A DNA stretch of 64,000 nucleotides from Schaalia cardiffensis (GTDB taxonomy: Bacteria; Actinomycetota; Actinomycetes; Actinomycetales; Actinomycetaceae), in the NCBI RefSeq assembly GCF_016405145.1, contig NZ_JAEKIA010000007.1, forward strand, positions 64,412-128,411. Reading direction: 5' to 3'. A program made the translations under genes and the position numbers. The notes below the pieces were generated by a model that was not told the DNA's origin, made no database searches, and saw only the letters and a program-made list of their open reading frames with translations. Positions 25,930 through 35,517 of this stretch are shown piece after piece. Each line of letters begins with the position of its first letter. The stretch's first letter is position 1.

Positions 25930-27017
25930 GCGCCCTCTTCATCCTCGACTGCCTGAGGGTGCTCGGACATGCTCAAGGGTTGAGTCGGCGCGCTGTGAGG
26001 ATCAATTCCGTCTTTTTCTTCGGTGTCTTGCACAGTGCTTTCCACCTTGGCAGACGGGGAATATGATCGTCGGGCAACGAGCTCATCCTCGCCCAGATCC
26101 TGCGACAAATCGGTGAGCATGTCGCGTGCATCCTCGATGATTGAAGAATCCTCGGCGTGTAATCCGTGCACGAGCCAGCGAATGATCGCGAGTTCAGACA
26201 AAAGCTGCGCCCTCGTGAAAAGGTGAAGATCCACCACCGAACGCTCCTGGGAGTAGGCCTCGCGGAAACGAGTGAGGAAGGCTTCAGTGGCCTGGGCGAG
26301 AATCCACGCGATGTCTTGAGCGGGATCTCCGACATGAGCGGAAGAAAACCCCGTCATCGCGCGCACCACTGAATGGTCGAGGACGAGCGAGTTCCCCTGA
26401 AGATCACCATGGATCGGGGCGGGAGCGAAACGCCACAGGGATATCTCTTCCAGGGCGGCATCCCAACGGTTCCACAGGTTCGCGGGGATGAGGACATTCG
26501 CAGCAGCTTCGTCGAGGAGCGCGTAGTGGCGGTCACGGCATTCCGTCGCCGAATATGCGGGTAGGTCAACGCCCGTGTAGGTCACAGGAGGCAGATTGTG
26601 CAGCGCCGCGAGGGATTTGCCCAGAGACGACGGCAGGATATGCGGGTCGTCGAAATCCTCTTCGTTCATGGTGCGTCCGCCGAGGTTCTGGTGGACGATC
26701 ACCCGGTCGCCTTGGGGCGTGAAAGTCATGCCGTGGATGCGAGGGACGTCGAAGGGGAGTTTTCTCGCATCGCGCGCCTTCGCGAGGCGTGCGAGGACCC
26801 CTGACTCGGCATCGAGGTCGAGTCCGCCGACGCTGTCGTGGGGGCAGGTGACGGTCCACTTGTCGCCGCGCGCGTCAATGACTCCAGTGACAGAGCTGAC
26901 TTCGTCGGAGAACTGGGGTGCGCACAATGCGACGATCTGGAATCCGGGGACGGCACAAGTCGCGAGGGCCGCGAGTTCGAGGGGAGTCTTCGCACGCTTC
27001 ACAGATCCACGGTACAT
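25926..27017 (-). CDS. aminoglycoside-phosphotransferase-fold protein, probably catalytically degenerate
   Basis: 363 residues of the APH/choline-kinase fold. The catalytic loop HGD is at 203-205, but the metal-binding Asn expected at Asp+5 is Ser210 (HGDLQGNS), and the IDW/DFG-like Asp is replaced: the segment reads RAMTGFSSAHVGDPAQDIAW, with Gly223 where Asp is expected. The downstream DP-x-x-D-I-A-W helix is conserved. This suggests a pseudokinase. Residues 310-363 are an acidic, probably disordered tail. Phosphotransferases in this position beside adnAB are common in actinobacteria; no substrate is known. Confidence 0.75.
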   Translation of the reverse strand: MYRGSVKRAKTPLELAALATCAVPGFQIVALCAPQFSDEVSSVTGVIDARGDKWTVTCPHDSVGGLDLDAESGVLARLAKARDARKLPFDVPRIHGMTFTPQGDRVIVHQNLGGRTMNEEDFDDPHILPSSLGKSLAALHNLPPVTYTGVDLPAYSATECRDRHYALLDEAAANVLIPANLWNRWDAALEEISLWRFAPAPIHGDLQGNSLVLDHSVVRAMTGFSSAHVGDPAQDIAWILAQATEAFLTRFREAYSQERSVVDLHLFTRAQLLSELAIIRWLVHGLHAEDSSIIEDARDMLTDLSQDLGEDELVARRSYSPSAKVESTVQDTEEKDGIDPHSAPTQPLSMSEHPQAVEDEEGA

Positions 27018-27060
27018 GTCGCCGCTGCGCAGGCACCTTCGGCGCGTCGCCTGTCACCCA

Positions 27061-27100
27061 AACTCGCGACGAATCGCGAAGAATCGCGTCGAATCCAGCC
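27061..27100. repeat. 10-bp phased repeats upstream of the tad operon
   Basis: Four successive 10-mers (aactcgcgac, gaatcgcgaa, gaatcgcgtc, gaatccagcc) share the core GAATCGCG. The helical-turn spacing is what a cooperatively binding regulator would use. They lie in the 286-nt divergent region between the phosphotransferase and cpaF. Confidence 0.5.
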
Positions 27101-27162
27101 CCTCGGAGCCCCTCATTGCGCGCGCTCAGCGAAGGCGTTCTCACCCTTGCTCTTCGAACAGC

Positions 27163-27171
27163 TTATCCACA
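27163..27171. promoter_or_regulatory. single consensus DnaA box
   Basis: TTATCCACA matches the bacterial DnaA-box consensus exactly. Only one copy is seen, so it is not an origin; a DnaA-responsive promoter or chance are both possible. Confidence 0.4.
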
Positions 27172-27264
27172 GCCCGTGGACGAGCCTTGTCCTTCACTCC
27201 TCGCGCTGATAGTTTCCGAATAATGCCACATGTTACGGGCACGCTTTTTCGCGCGCGGAGCATG

Positions 27265-27283
27265 TTCTGGACATTTCTGGACA
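27265..27283 (+). repeat. TTCTGGACA direct repeat before cpaF
   Basis: TTCTGGACA occurs at 27265-27273 and again at 27275-27283, exactly one helical turn apart, 21 nt before the cpaF start codon. It may be an activator or repressor site for the tad operon. Confidence 0.45.
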
Positions 27284-27303
27284 CAGCGCAGTGGAGTTGA
27301 GGA

Positions 27304-28542
27304 ATGGCTGAAGCTCAGGTTGAAGACCACGTTGAATGGATCCGTGAGCGTCTTGCCCTGCGCGGCGTGGATCCGGCGAGCTCCTCGCAAGAGATCATCG
27401 CCCTCGTCGATGAAGCAATCGACCTGCTCTCCCCACCAATGGCGCCCGCGGCCCGCGAAGAGTTCAGCGCAGAACTCATGGCACAGGTCGCAGGACTCGG
27501 ACCCCTACAGCCCCTCATTGATGACCCGGAGGTGGAAGAACTGTGGATCAATTCCCCCTCCAAAGTATTCGTCGCGAAGAACGGAGTGGCGGAGCTGACG
27601 ACGGTGATCCTCACAGATCAGCAGGTGCGCGACCTCGTGGAGAGAATGCTGCACCATTCGGGCAGGCGCCTCGATCTGTCTTCCCCCTTTGTTGATGCGA
27701 TGCTCAAAGGCGGCGAGCGCCTCCACGTCGTCATCCCGCCGGTCGCGGGCCGCCACTGGTCGGTGAACATCCGCAAGCACGTGCAAAAGGCCCGCAGCCT
27801 CAAAGACCTCGTCAATGCTGGGATGCTGAACGCCGAAATGGCGGATTTCCTCACCTGCGCAGTCGGTGCGGGCCTTTCGATCCTCGTTTCTGGCGCCACC
27901 CAGGCGGGCAAGACGACCCTCCTTCGCGCCCTCGCAGGCGAATTGCCGAGGACGAGGCGCGTAATCTCTTGCGAAGAGGTCTTCGAACTGGGATTGAAGA
28001 ACCGGGACGGGGTCGCATTGCAGACCCGGCCGGGCAATATCGAGGGACGCGGCGAAGTGACCTTGAGGGACCTGGTCCGTGAAACCCTGAGGATGCGTCC
28101 CGAGTGTCTGATCGTCGGCGAGGTCCGGGGCCCGGAGGCCCTTGATCTTCTCCTCGCCCTTAACGCCGGAGTGCCGGGAATGGCGACCGTTCATGCGAAC
28201 TCGGCGCGCGAAGCATTGGGCAAACTCACGATGCTGCCCCTCCTTGCGGGCGAGAATGTCACGACCGACTTCGTTGTCCCAACCCTTGCTTCCAGTGTTG
28301 ATCTTGTGTGCCATGTGGAGCGCGATGCGGATGGGCGACGCCGTGTCGGTGAAATCCTCCATCTTCCCGGACGCGTCGAGGGCGATCGCATTGAGGTCTC
28401 CCCCCTGTGGAGCACATCGCGAGGCCGGATCGTGCGCGGCGCGGGAGTGGCTGAACTGGCCGGCCGATTCGCGATGGCCGGATTCCCCGTCCCCTCGATC
28501 GCCTATAACGGGCAAGCGCTTACCGATCGAGGAGTTTTCTGA
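27304..28542 (+). CDS. tadA: CpaF/TadA-family pilus assembly ATPase
   Basis: 412 residues. A type II/IV secretion ATPase that powers Tad pilus assembly. Walker A: SGATQAGKTTLLRALAG (about residues 196-212); the Asp-box/Walker B region includes RMRPECLIVGEVRGPEALDLL; and the His-box is MATVHANSAREAL. The N-terminal region (ELWINSPSKVFV) matches the family. It opens an operon with overlapping tadB, tadC, a pilin-like gene and TadE/G-like genes, the same order as Rv3659c-Rv3654c. No TadZ/Rv3660c-like gene precedes it. Confidence 0.93.
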   Translation: MAEAQVEDHVEWIRERLALRGVDPASSSQEIIALVDEAIDLLSPPMAPAAREEFSAELMAQVAGLGPLQPLIDDPEVEELWINSPSKVFVAKNGVAELTTVILTDQQVRDLVERMLHHSGRRLDLSSPFVDAMLKGGERLHVVIPPVAGRHWSVNIRKHVQKARSLKDLVNAGMLNAEMADFLTCAVGAGLSILVSGATQAGKTTLLRALAGELPRTRRVISCEEVFELGLKNRDGVALQTRPGNIEGRGEVTLRDLVRETLRMRPECLIVGEVRGPEALDLLLALNAGVPGMATVHANSAREALGKLTMLPLLAGENVTTDFVVPTLASSVDLVCHVERDADGRRRVGEILHLPGRVEGDRIEVSPLWSTSRGRIVRGAGVAELAGRFAMAGFPVPSIAYNGQALTDRGVF

Positions 28543-29402
28543 TGGGTGCAGTGCTTGTGGGACTCCTCATGGGAGTCGGATGGGTCCTCGTCATGTCCGC
28601 ATTCACGGGCTCGCCGAAGTTCACATGGCGCAAGCCCCGCTGGTATCTCGCCTGGGCGGATCAGGTGACACGAGCCAGAGTCAAAGGGCTCAGCGTCCCC
28701 CGAGTGATCGCGCTCTCCATCGCGACAATGCTCCTCGTCTTCGTGGGTGTTTTCGCGTGGACGCAGGTCCTTGCCGTCTCCCTCATTGTCGCTCTCATCA
28801 CCGTCCCACTCCCGCAGATGATGATCGCCGCCCGTTCGCGGACGAGGGCGAAGCGAGCACGCGAAGCTTGGCCCGAGGTCGTCGACTCCTTGGTATCGGG
28901 AGTGCGCGCCGGAGCTGGTCTTCCTGAACTGCTCTCCGACCTGGGGGAGTCCGGCCCGCTCGAATTGCGTCCCGCTTTCGCTGCTTTCGGAGCCGACTAT
29001 CGGGCGGAGGGGCGTTTCGATGTGGCCCTCACCCGTTTGAAAGCCAGGCTCGCCGACCCCGTTGCCGACCGGATCGTTGAAGCTCTTCGCCTGGCCCGCG
29101 AGGTCGGAGGCGCCGATTTGTCTGTCCTTTTACGCGAGCTCGGTGTTCTTTTACGTGAAGACCTCAGAATCCGAGGCGAACTCGAAGCCCGACAATCCTG
29201 GACAGTGAACGCTGCGCGCCTCGCGGTTGTCGCCCCCTGGCTTGTCCTCATGTTGATCTCCGCTCAACCCCAGGCTGCGAAGACGTGGAACTCCCCGGGA
29301 GGTGTCCTCGTCCTCGTGTCCGGCGCGGCCGTAAGCATCATCGCGTACCTGGCGATGCAGTACGTGGCTCGCCTTTCCGCAGATCCGAGGACGATGCGAT
29401 GA
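28542..29402 (+). CDS. tadB: TadB-like type II secretion system F family protein
   Basis: 286 residues. Membrane helices near 1-20, 50-90, 225-245 and 255-275 bracket a cytosolic T2SSF domain (WPEVVDSLVSGVRAGAGLPELLSDLGESG, punctuated by variable positions; VEALRLAREVGG; LREDLRIRGELEARQSW). It is an inner-membrane platform protein of the Tad pilus. It starts 1 nt inside the cpaF stop (TGATG) and ends in an ATGA overlap with tadC. Confidence 0.88.
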   Translation: MGAVLVGLLMGVGWVLVMSAFTGSPKFTWRKPRWYLAWADQVTRARVKGLSVPRVIALSIATMLLVFVGVFAWTQVLAVSLIVALITVPLPQMMIAARSRTRAKRAREAWPEVVDSLVSGVRAGAGLPELLSDLGESGPLELRPAFAAFGADYRAEGRFDVALTRLKARLADPVADRIVEALRLAREVGGADLSVLLRELGVLLREDLRIRGELEARQSWTVNAARLAVVAPWLVLMLISAQPQAAKTWNSPGGVLVLVSGAAVSIIAYLAMQYVARLSADPRTMR

Positions 29403-30292
29403 TCCCCGAGTTGGAATATGCGGCACCCGCGGGCGTGGGGATCCTTCTGTCTGTGGGAATCCTCCTGATCCGTTCAGCCCGCGTTTCGAAAAGGCAGCTT
29501 TTCGCTCAGAGGGTGAGAGCCGGTCGCCCCGCTGCGGCTCAAGGGGCACTGAGTTTTACTCAGAGCTCTTTTGTCACCTCCCTCCTCGAAGCGATCGGCT
29601 CAACATCGACATCGGTGCGCCGACGTCTGATCCTCCTGGGAAAAGAAGCGGACCTGCCTGCCTTTAGACTCCACCAGGCGATCGCCGCGATCACAGGGAT
29701 GATCCTCTGCCTCGCAATCGGAACGCCCCTCGCCATGTCAAAGGGCAAAGGCGGACTCGTCCTCGTCCTCATCCTCATTGCCTTCGGCGCCCTTGTCGGG
29801 GCGGCGGCCTGGGATCAGCGACTTGGCGTGAAGGCACGCGCCCGACAAAGACGCATCGACGCTCAAGTGCCCGACGCTTCGGAACTCCTCGCACTCGCGG
29901 TCGGGGCGGGCGAGTCCATTCCCGCCGCGCTTGAAAGGATCGCCCGGATTTCACGCAGCGACTTGTCTGAGGAGATCGAAAGAACGACTTCGCAGATCAG
30001 ACTGGGAACACCCTCGTCGAGGGCACTGCTCGAATTGGCGGAGCGAAACGACTCTGCGCCCTTGGACCGCCTGTGTCACACCCTCGTCACCGCAATCGAA
30101 CGCGGCTCTCCTTTGGCGAGGGTTTTGCATGATCAGGCAAAGGACATCCGCGAGGCCGCCCGCCAAAGCCTCATGGAAGAGGGTGGGAAACGTGAGATCG
30201 CAATGCTCGTGCCCGTCGTGTTCTTGATCTTGCCGGTCACTATTGTTTTCGCCCTCTACCCGGGGCTCATGGCCCTGAGTCTGACGCCATGA
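29399..30292 (+). CDS. tadC: TadC-like type II secretion system F family protein
   Basis: 297 residues from the ATG at 29399. It is the second platform protein: an N-terminal hydrophobic segment, a paired helix around 95-140, the T2SSF domain DASELLALAVGAGESIPAAL and later LDRLCHTLVTAIERG, then a C-terminal helix (LVPVVFLILPVTIVFALYPG). It overlaps tadB by 4 nt. An 83-nt spacer separates it from the pilin-like gene. Confidence 0.88.
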   Translation: MIPELEYAAPAGVGILLSVGILLIRSARVSKRQLFAQRVRAGRPAAAQGALSFTQSSFVTSLLEAIGSTSTSVRRRLILLGKEADLPAFRLHQAIAAITGMILCLAIGTPLAMSKGKGGLVLVLILIAFGALVGAAAWDQRLGVKARARQRRIDAQVPDASELLALAVGAGESIPAALERIARISRSDLSEEIERTTSQIRLGTPSSRALLELAERNDSAPLDRLCHTLVTAIERGSPLARVLHDQAKDIREAARQSLMEEGGKREIAMLVPVVFLILPVTIVFALYPGLMALSLTP

Positions 30293-30375
30293 GGGCTCGC
30301 TGGCCGAGACTCACCGGCTTTCCCCATTCCTCAACATCCCCGACACCTGCATGTCCGTCACGAAGGAGATCACAC

Positions 30376-30585
30376 ATGGATCAACTGAGAATCACGATGC
30401 TCGCCTGGCTTGCGAGCGCGAAGGACGCTTTGCGCCCAAGAGGAGACGCGGAGCGCGGCGACGTGCCCGGCTGGGTGCTCATCACCTTGATGACAGCGGC
30501 CCTTGTGGTCCTGATCTGGGGGGTTGCCTCCCAAAGGCTCGTGGAGATTTTCAACCATGCGATGGATTCCCTCTCTTCAATCTGA
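30376..30585 (+). CDS. small Flp-like pilin candidate (Rv3656c-type)
   Basis: 69 residues with an excellent RBS (AAGGAG, 7 nt before the ATG at 30376). A basic N-terminus is followed by RGDVPGWVLITLMTAALVVL, the position of a class III prepilin signal, and then by a single hydrophobic helix. The canonical Glu at +5 of Flp pilins is absent (Trp if cleavage follows the Gly), so processing by a TadV-type peptidase is uncertain. Gene position equals Rv3656c, the proposed pilin of the mycobacterial Tad cluster. Confidence 0.7.
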   Translation: MDQLRITMLAWLASAKDALRPRGDAERGDVPGWVLITLMTAALVVLIWGVASQRLVEIFNHAMDSLSSI

Positions 30586-30964
30586 CACGACAGGGCTCGA
30601 GCACGAAGAGGGCTCCGAGGTTGTTTCCTATGTCCTCGTTCAGGGGCTCGTCCTCTTCCTCGTCCTCGCGCTCTTGCAATTCGCCTTCGCCCTGCACACG
30701 AGGAACATGGTGATTGCGGCCGCGAGCGAAGGCGCGAGGCGCGGTGCTCTCCTCGAAGCGCAGGACGCTGAGGCCGTGGAACGGACCGAAGCCCTCCTCG
30801 ATGGGCTTGTGGGTGCCCGCCACTACGAGGTTTCGACTTCGCGCGAAGCCCTCGGAGGTAGGAGCGTCCTGGTGGTCACGGTGAAGGCGGATCTTCCACT
30901 GCTGGTGAACCTCGGTCCCTCCTGGTTGCGTGCTTCGGGTTCAGCGCTGGTCGAGGAGGAGTGA
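30557..30964 (+). CDS. TadE-like pseudopilin
   Basis: 135 residues from the ATG at 30557, which lies inside the 3' end of the pilin-like gene (29-nt overlap). One N-terminal membrane helix (EVVSYVLVQGLVLFLVLALL, then LQFAFAL) is preceded by EEGS, the likely prepilin processing site. The remainder, with the AAASEGARRGA segment typical of TadE, is extracytoplasmic. It corresponds to Rv3655c by position. Confidence 0.75.
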   Translation: MRWIPSLQSDTTGLEHEEGSEVVSYVLVQGLVLFLVLALLQFAFALHTRNMVIAAASEGARRGALLEAQDAEAVERTEALLDGLVGARHYEVSTSREALGGRSVLVVTVKADLPLLVNLGPSWLRASGSALVEEE

Positions 30965-31413
30965 TGCTTCGGTTCTTCTCACAGGTGAAGCGCTCGGCTA
31001 GGGCCCTTGTACGCGAGGAGTCGGGCGAAGCCGTGGTGGAGTTCATCGGTTTGAGCGTCATCCTCCTCGTCCCCTTGATCTATGCGATCCTCGCCCTCGC
31101 CCAGGTGCAGGCGGGTCTTTTCGCGGCCGAGGGCGGGGCCCGCGAGGCCGCTCGCGTCCTCGCGGATCACCCGGAGGACCAGGCGACGGCGCTGGCGCAA
31201 GTCGAATTGGCTTTCGCTGACTTTCATGTGCCCTCTACGCCCTCGACCGAAATCGGATGCAGGCAGTGTTCTGGCGAGCTCAGGGACGTGTCAGTGACGG
31301 TCTCGACTTCGATTCCTCTGCCTCTCCTTCCCGCTTGGCTCGGAGAGCGAGTCTGCATGCCCATATCGGTCACTGCGGTGTCCCTCGTGGATGGGGTGAG
31401 ACTCGATGGGTGA
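30964..31413 (+). CDS. tadE: TadE family pseudopilin
   Basis: 149 residues; the start shares its A with the previous stop codon and has GGAGGAG upstream. The segment EESGEAVVEFIGLSVILLVPL shows a canonical class III signal when read as G|EAVVEF: Glu at +5 and Phe at +6. AAEGGAREAARVLAD follows the helix as in TadE. Two cysteines (CRQC) lie in the exported domain. It is the only gene of the cluster with a fully canonical prepilin motif. Confidence 0.8.
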   Translation: MLRFFSQVKRSARALVREESGEAVVEFIGLSVILLVPLIYAILALAQVQAGLFAAEGGAREAARVLADHPEDQATALAQVELAFADFHVPSTPSTEIGCRQCSGELRDVSVTVSTSIPLPLLPAWLGERVCMPISVTAVSLVDGVRLDG

Positions 31414-31909
31414 ATCGCGCTGTTCTCTTTTCCAGGAAGGAGGAGAATCCTCGTGCGCAGGACGATCCTCGGATCGTGAAGAGGGCCGCATTGGCCTGCT
31501 CATGGGGGCGAGCCTATTCATCGTCGCCGTTTTCGTGTTCATCTCCTCAGCGATCACTGCGGTTTCGATTGAGGATCGTCGCCTCTTGGCGTGTGCGGAT
31601 CGTGTCGCGGCGGCGACTGCAGGGATTGTGGACTCTCTGAGCTACTTCAATCAGGAGGGCGCGCTCTCTTTGAATGTGTCGGAGAAGGAATCGTGGAATG
31701 TCGCTCAGGAGGCCTTGTCTTCCCTGGGGGCATCCACTTGTGATGTCGGGGATGGTGTTGAGCTTCTCGATCTTGAACGCGAGGGGGATAGTGTGCGTGT
31801 TCAGCTCACAACGAGGGCGCGCCTGCCCATTGTTCCTCAGGTGATCGCTGGTTCTGTGGGGCCGGTGCTCACTCAGTGGTCGAATGCCAGGGTGGGGGCG
31901 GCTCAGTGA
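31406..31909 (+). CDS. TadG/Rv3654c-like pilus-locus protein
   Basis: 167 residues, overlapping the previous gene by 8 nt. REEGRIGLLMGASLFIVAVFVF forms an N-terminal membrane helix preceded by a short basic/acidic leader; RRLLACADRVAAATAG and an exported C-terminal domain follow, matching the helicase/secretion-neighbourhood TadE-like family seen at Rv3654c. It is the last gene of the operon; no terminator hairpin was found after it. Confidence 0.65.
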   Translation: MGESRCSLFQEGGESSCAGRSSDREEGRIGLLMGASLFIVAVFVFISSAITAVSIEDRRLLACADRVAAATAGIVDSLSYFNQEGALSLNVSEKESWNVAQEALSSLGASTCDVGDGVELLDLEREGDSVRVQLTTRARLPIVPQVIAGSVGPVLTQWSNARVGAAQ

Positions 31910-31929
31910 TGAGGATGCACGTCTCTTGA

Positions 31930-33447
<1,518 letters not shown>

Positions 33448-33469
33448 GCATTTTCGAGCCGACTCTCAG

Positions 33470-33515
33470 CCACGGGCACAGCCTCCTCAGTCAATCGACT
33501 AGGCTGTGCCCGTGG
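33470..33515 (+). promoter_or_regulatory. 15-bp inverted repeat spanning the prfB start
   Basis: CCACGGGCACAGCCT (33470-33484) pairs perfectly with 33501-33515 across a 16-nt loop. The right arm contains the -10 hexamer TAGGCT (33500-33505) and the GTG start of prfB (33512). In gdhA read-through RNA it would act as terminator or hide the prfB start; a transcript beginning at 33512 would escape it. Confidence 0.6.
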
Positions 33516-34633
33516 CCATTGAATTCCCAGAAGAGATCCAAGGACTGCGCCAGACGATGGACAATGTCCTCGCCGTCGTGCAGCCCGAACGCCTGCGCTC
33601 GCAGATCGCCGAGCTTGAGAAGAAGGCGACTGCTCCCGATCTGTGGGACGACCCTGCCGCCGCGCAGGAGGTGACATCCGCGCTGAGCCACCGCCAGTCC
33701 GAGCTCGACCGCGTGATCCGCATGTCTGAACGCATCGACGACCTCGAAGCGATGGTGGAAATGGCCGGGGAGGATCCCGAGGAGGCCGCAGAGATCCTCG
33801 CCGAGGCGGAGGCCGACCTTGAAGCTCTCAAGGCTGATATCTCCGACCTTGAGATCCGCACTCTCCTCGACGGCGAATACGACGAGCGCAATGCCGTCAT
33901 CACGATCCGCTCGGGCGCGGGCGGAGTCGACGCGGCGGACTTCGCTGAAATCCTCTTGCGCATGTATCTGCGCTGGGCAGAGCGCCACGGATATGCGACG
34001 AAGGTCATGGACACCTCCTACGCCGAAGAGGCCGGTTTGAAGTCCGCGACCTTCGAGGTGCAGGCCCCCTACGCTTATGGCACTCTCTCCGTCGAGGCGG
34101 GGACGCACCGCCTCGTGCGCATCAGTCCCTTCGACAATCAGGGGCGCCGCCAGACCTCCTTCGCCGCGGTCGAAGTTATTCCGCTCATCGAATCGACCGA
34201 TCACATCGACATTCCTGACAGCGAGCTCAAGGTTGACGTGTTCCGCTCTTCGGGCCCGGGCGGCCAGTCCGTCAATACGACGGACTCGGCGGTGCGCATG
34301 ACGCACATCCCGACCGGCATTGTCGTGTCGATGCAGGATGAGAAGTCGCAGATTCAGAACCGTGCTGCAGCCCTTCGAGTCCTCCAATCCCGGCTCTTGG
34401 TGCTGCGCCACGAAGAGGAGCAGGCGAAGAAGAAAGAACTCGCCGGAGATGTGAAGGCCTCCTGGGGCGATCAGATGCGCTCCTACGTGCTCCAGCCCTA
34501 CACGATGGTGAAGGACTTGCGCACCCAGTTCGAATCCGGCAACCCGCAGTCGGTGTTCGACGGCGATATTGATGGCTTCATCAATGCGGGAATCCGCTGG
34601 CGCAAGAACCAGCAGAACGAGGCGCAGAACTAA
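33512..34633 (+). CDS. prfB: peptide chain release factor 2
   Basis: 373 residues. It terminates translation at UGA/UAA. The RF2 stop-recognition tripeptide SPF is in [10 protein letters not shown], and the catalytic GGQ in [16 protein letters not shown]. No in-frame UGA or +1 frameshift site is present near codon 25, so the classic RF2 autoregulatory frameshift is absent. The GTG at 33512 is preferred over the GTG two codons earlier because TAGGCT lies exactly 6 nt before it (leaderless). It is followed by ftsE, as in most actinobacteria. Confidence 0.94.
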   Translation: MAIEFPEEIQGLRQTMDNVLAVVQPERLRSQIAELEKKATAPDLWDDPAAAQEVTSALSHRQSELDRVIRMSERIDDLEAMVEMAGEDPEEAAEILAEAEADLEALKADISDLEIRTLLDGEYDERNAVITIRSGAGGVDAADFAEILLRMYLRWAERHGYATKVMDTSYAEEAGLKSATFEVQAPYAYGTLSVEAGTHRLVRISPFDNQGRRQTSFAAVEVIPLIESTDHIDIPDSELKVDVFRSSGPGGQSVNTTDSAVRMTHIPTGIVVSMQDEKSQIQNRAAALRVLQSRLLVLRHEEEQAKKKELAGDVKASWGDQMRSYVLQPYTMVKDLRTQFESGNPQSVFDGDIDGFINAGIRWRKNQQNEAQN

Positions 34634-34714
34634 AGCATCGAGCATCCGCCCTCGCCATCCGCATCTTCGGGTCGCGAGGGCCAAGCTGTATGCGAGGGCG
34701 GAGCTGTATGTGAA

Positions 34715-34740
34715 GGTGGAGGGGGATCTGAGGCTCCACC
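34715..34740 (+). terminator. possible prfB terminator
   Basis: GGTGGAG (34715-34721) pairs with CTCCACC (34734-34740), 12-nt loop, no U-tract. The 190-nt prfB-ftsE gap also holds a longer-range pair CCGCCCTCGC/GCGAGGGCGG (34646-34655/34692-34701) and, for ftsE, a TAGGCT -10 at 34786-34791. Confidence 0.4.
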
Positions 34741-34823
34741 CGCTTCGCGCGGCGTGTCATGGGCCTCGCCGGGGATGGTCCTGCTTAGGCTGGCACAGAC
34801 CATAAACCCGACTGGACGGCCTC

Positions 34824-35513
34824 ATGATTCGATTCGACGACGTCACCATGGTGTACATGCCAGGTGCGAAACCCGCCCTCGATAGCGTCACCCTGGAAGT
34901 TGAACGCGAAGAGTTCGTGTTCCTCGTCGGCAAGTCCGGTTCGGGCAAGTCGACCTTCCTGCAGCTCGTGATGCGCGAGATCAAAGCGACATCCGGGAAA
35001 GTGTGGGTCCTCGGACAAGATGTTTCGAAGATCTCCAATTGGTCGGTGCCGAAGCTGCGCCGTCAGATCGGCACGGTTTTCCAGGACTTCCGCCTCCTTC
35101 CCTCTAAGACGGTGTACGAGAATGTCGCTCTTGCGATGCAAGTGATCGGTAAGTCCAAGCATCAGATCCGCTCGGCTGTTCCCGAGGCGCTGGAGCTCGT
35201 GGATCTGGCCGGCAAGGAGAAGCGCCTTCCGCATGAGCTCTCTGGCGGCGAAGAACAGCGTGTTGCGATCGCCCGTGCGATGGTGAACCGTCCCGAGCTC
35301 CTCCTCGCGGATGAGCCCACCGGAAACCTCGATCCTGAGACGTCTTTGGGGATCATGCGACTCTTGGATCGGATCAACCGTCAGGGAACGACAGTCGTCA
35401 TGGCGACGCATGATGCTGAGATCGTGAATCAGCTGCGCAAACGCGTCATCGAGTTGCATGGCGGCGAGGTTGTGCGCGACCAGTCGCGCGGCGTCTACGG
35501 GGCGGCGAGGTGA
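34824..35513 (+). CDS. ftsE: cell division ATP-binding protein FtsE
   Basis: 229 residues. Walker [11 protein letters not shown] (about 37-46), Q-loop, signature [14 protein letters not shown], Walker [14 protein letters not shown] and H-loop ATHDAEI are all present. With FtsX it forms the ABC-type complex that transmits cytosolic ATP hydrolysis to peptidoglycan hydrolases at the septum. The start is ATG after a short leader behind TAGGCT; the stop codon is 4 nt before the ftsX ATG. Confidence 0.95.
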   Translation: MIRFDDVTMVYMPGAKPALDSVTLEVEREEFVFLVGKSGSGKSTFLQLVMREIKATSGKVWVLGQDVSKISNWSVPKLRRQIGTVFQDFRLLPSKTVYENVALAMQVIGKSKHQIRSAVPEALELVDLAGKEKRLPHELSGGEEQRVAIARAMVNRPELLLADEPTGNLDPETSLGIMRLLDRINRQGTTVVMATHDAEIVNQLRKRVIELHGGEVVRDQSRGVYGAAR

Positions 35514-35517
35514 GCAG

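Noticed and set aside
27163-27171. Replication origin
   Set aside because: Only one DnaA box and no AT-rich unwinding region; neighbours are not dnaA/dnaN.
33512-33620. Programmed frameshift in prfB
   Set aside because: No in-frame UGA or CUU-UGA slippery site; the frame is continuous from the GTG.
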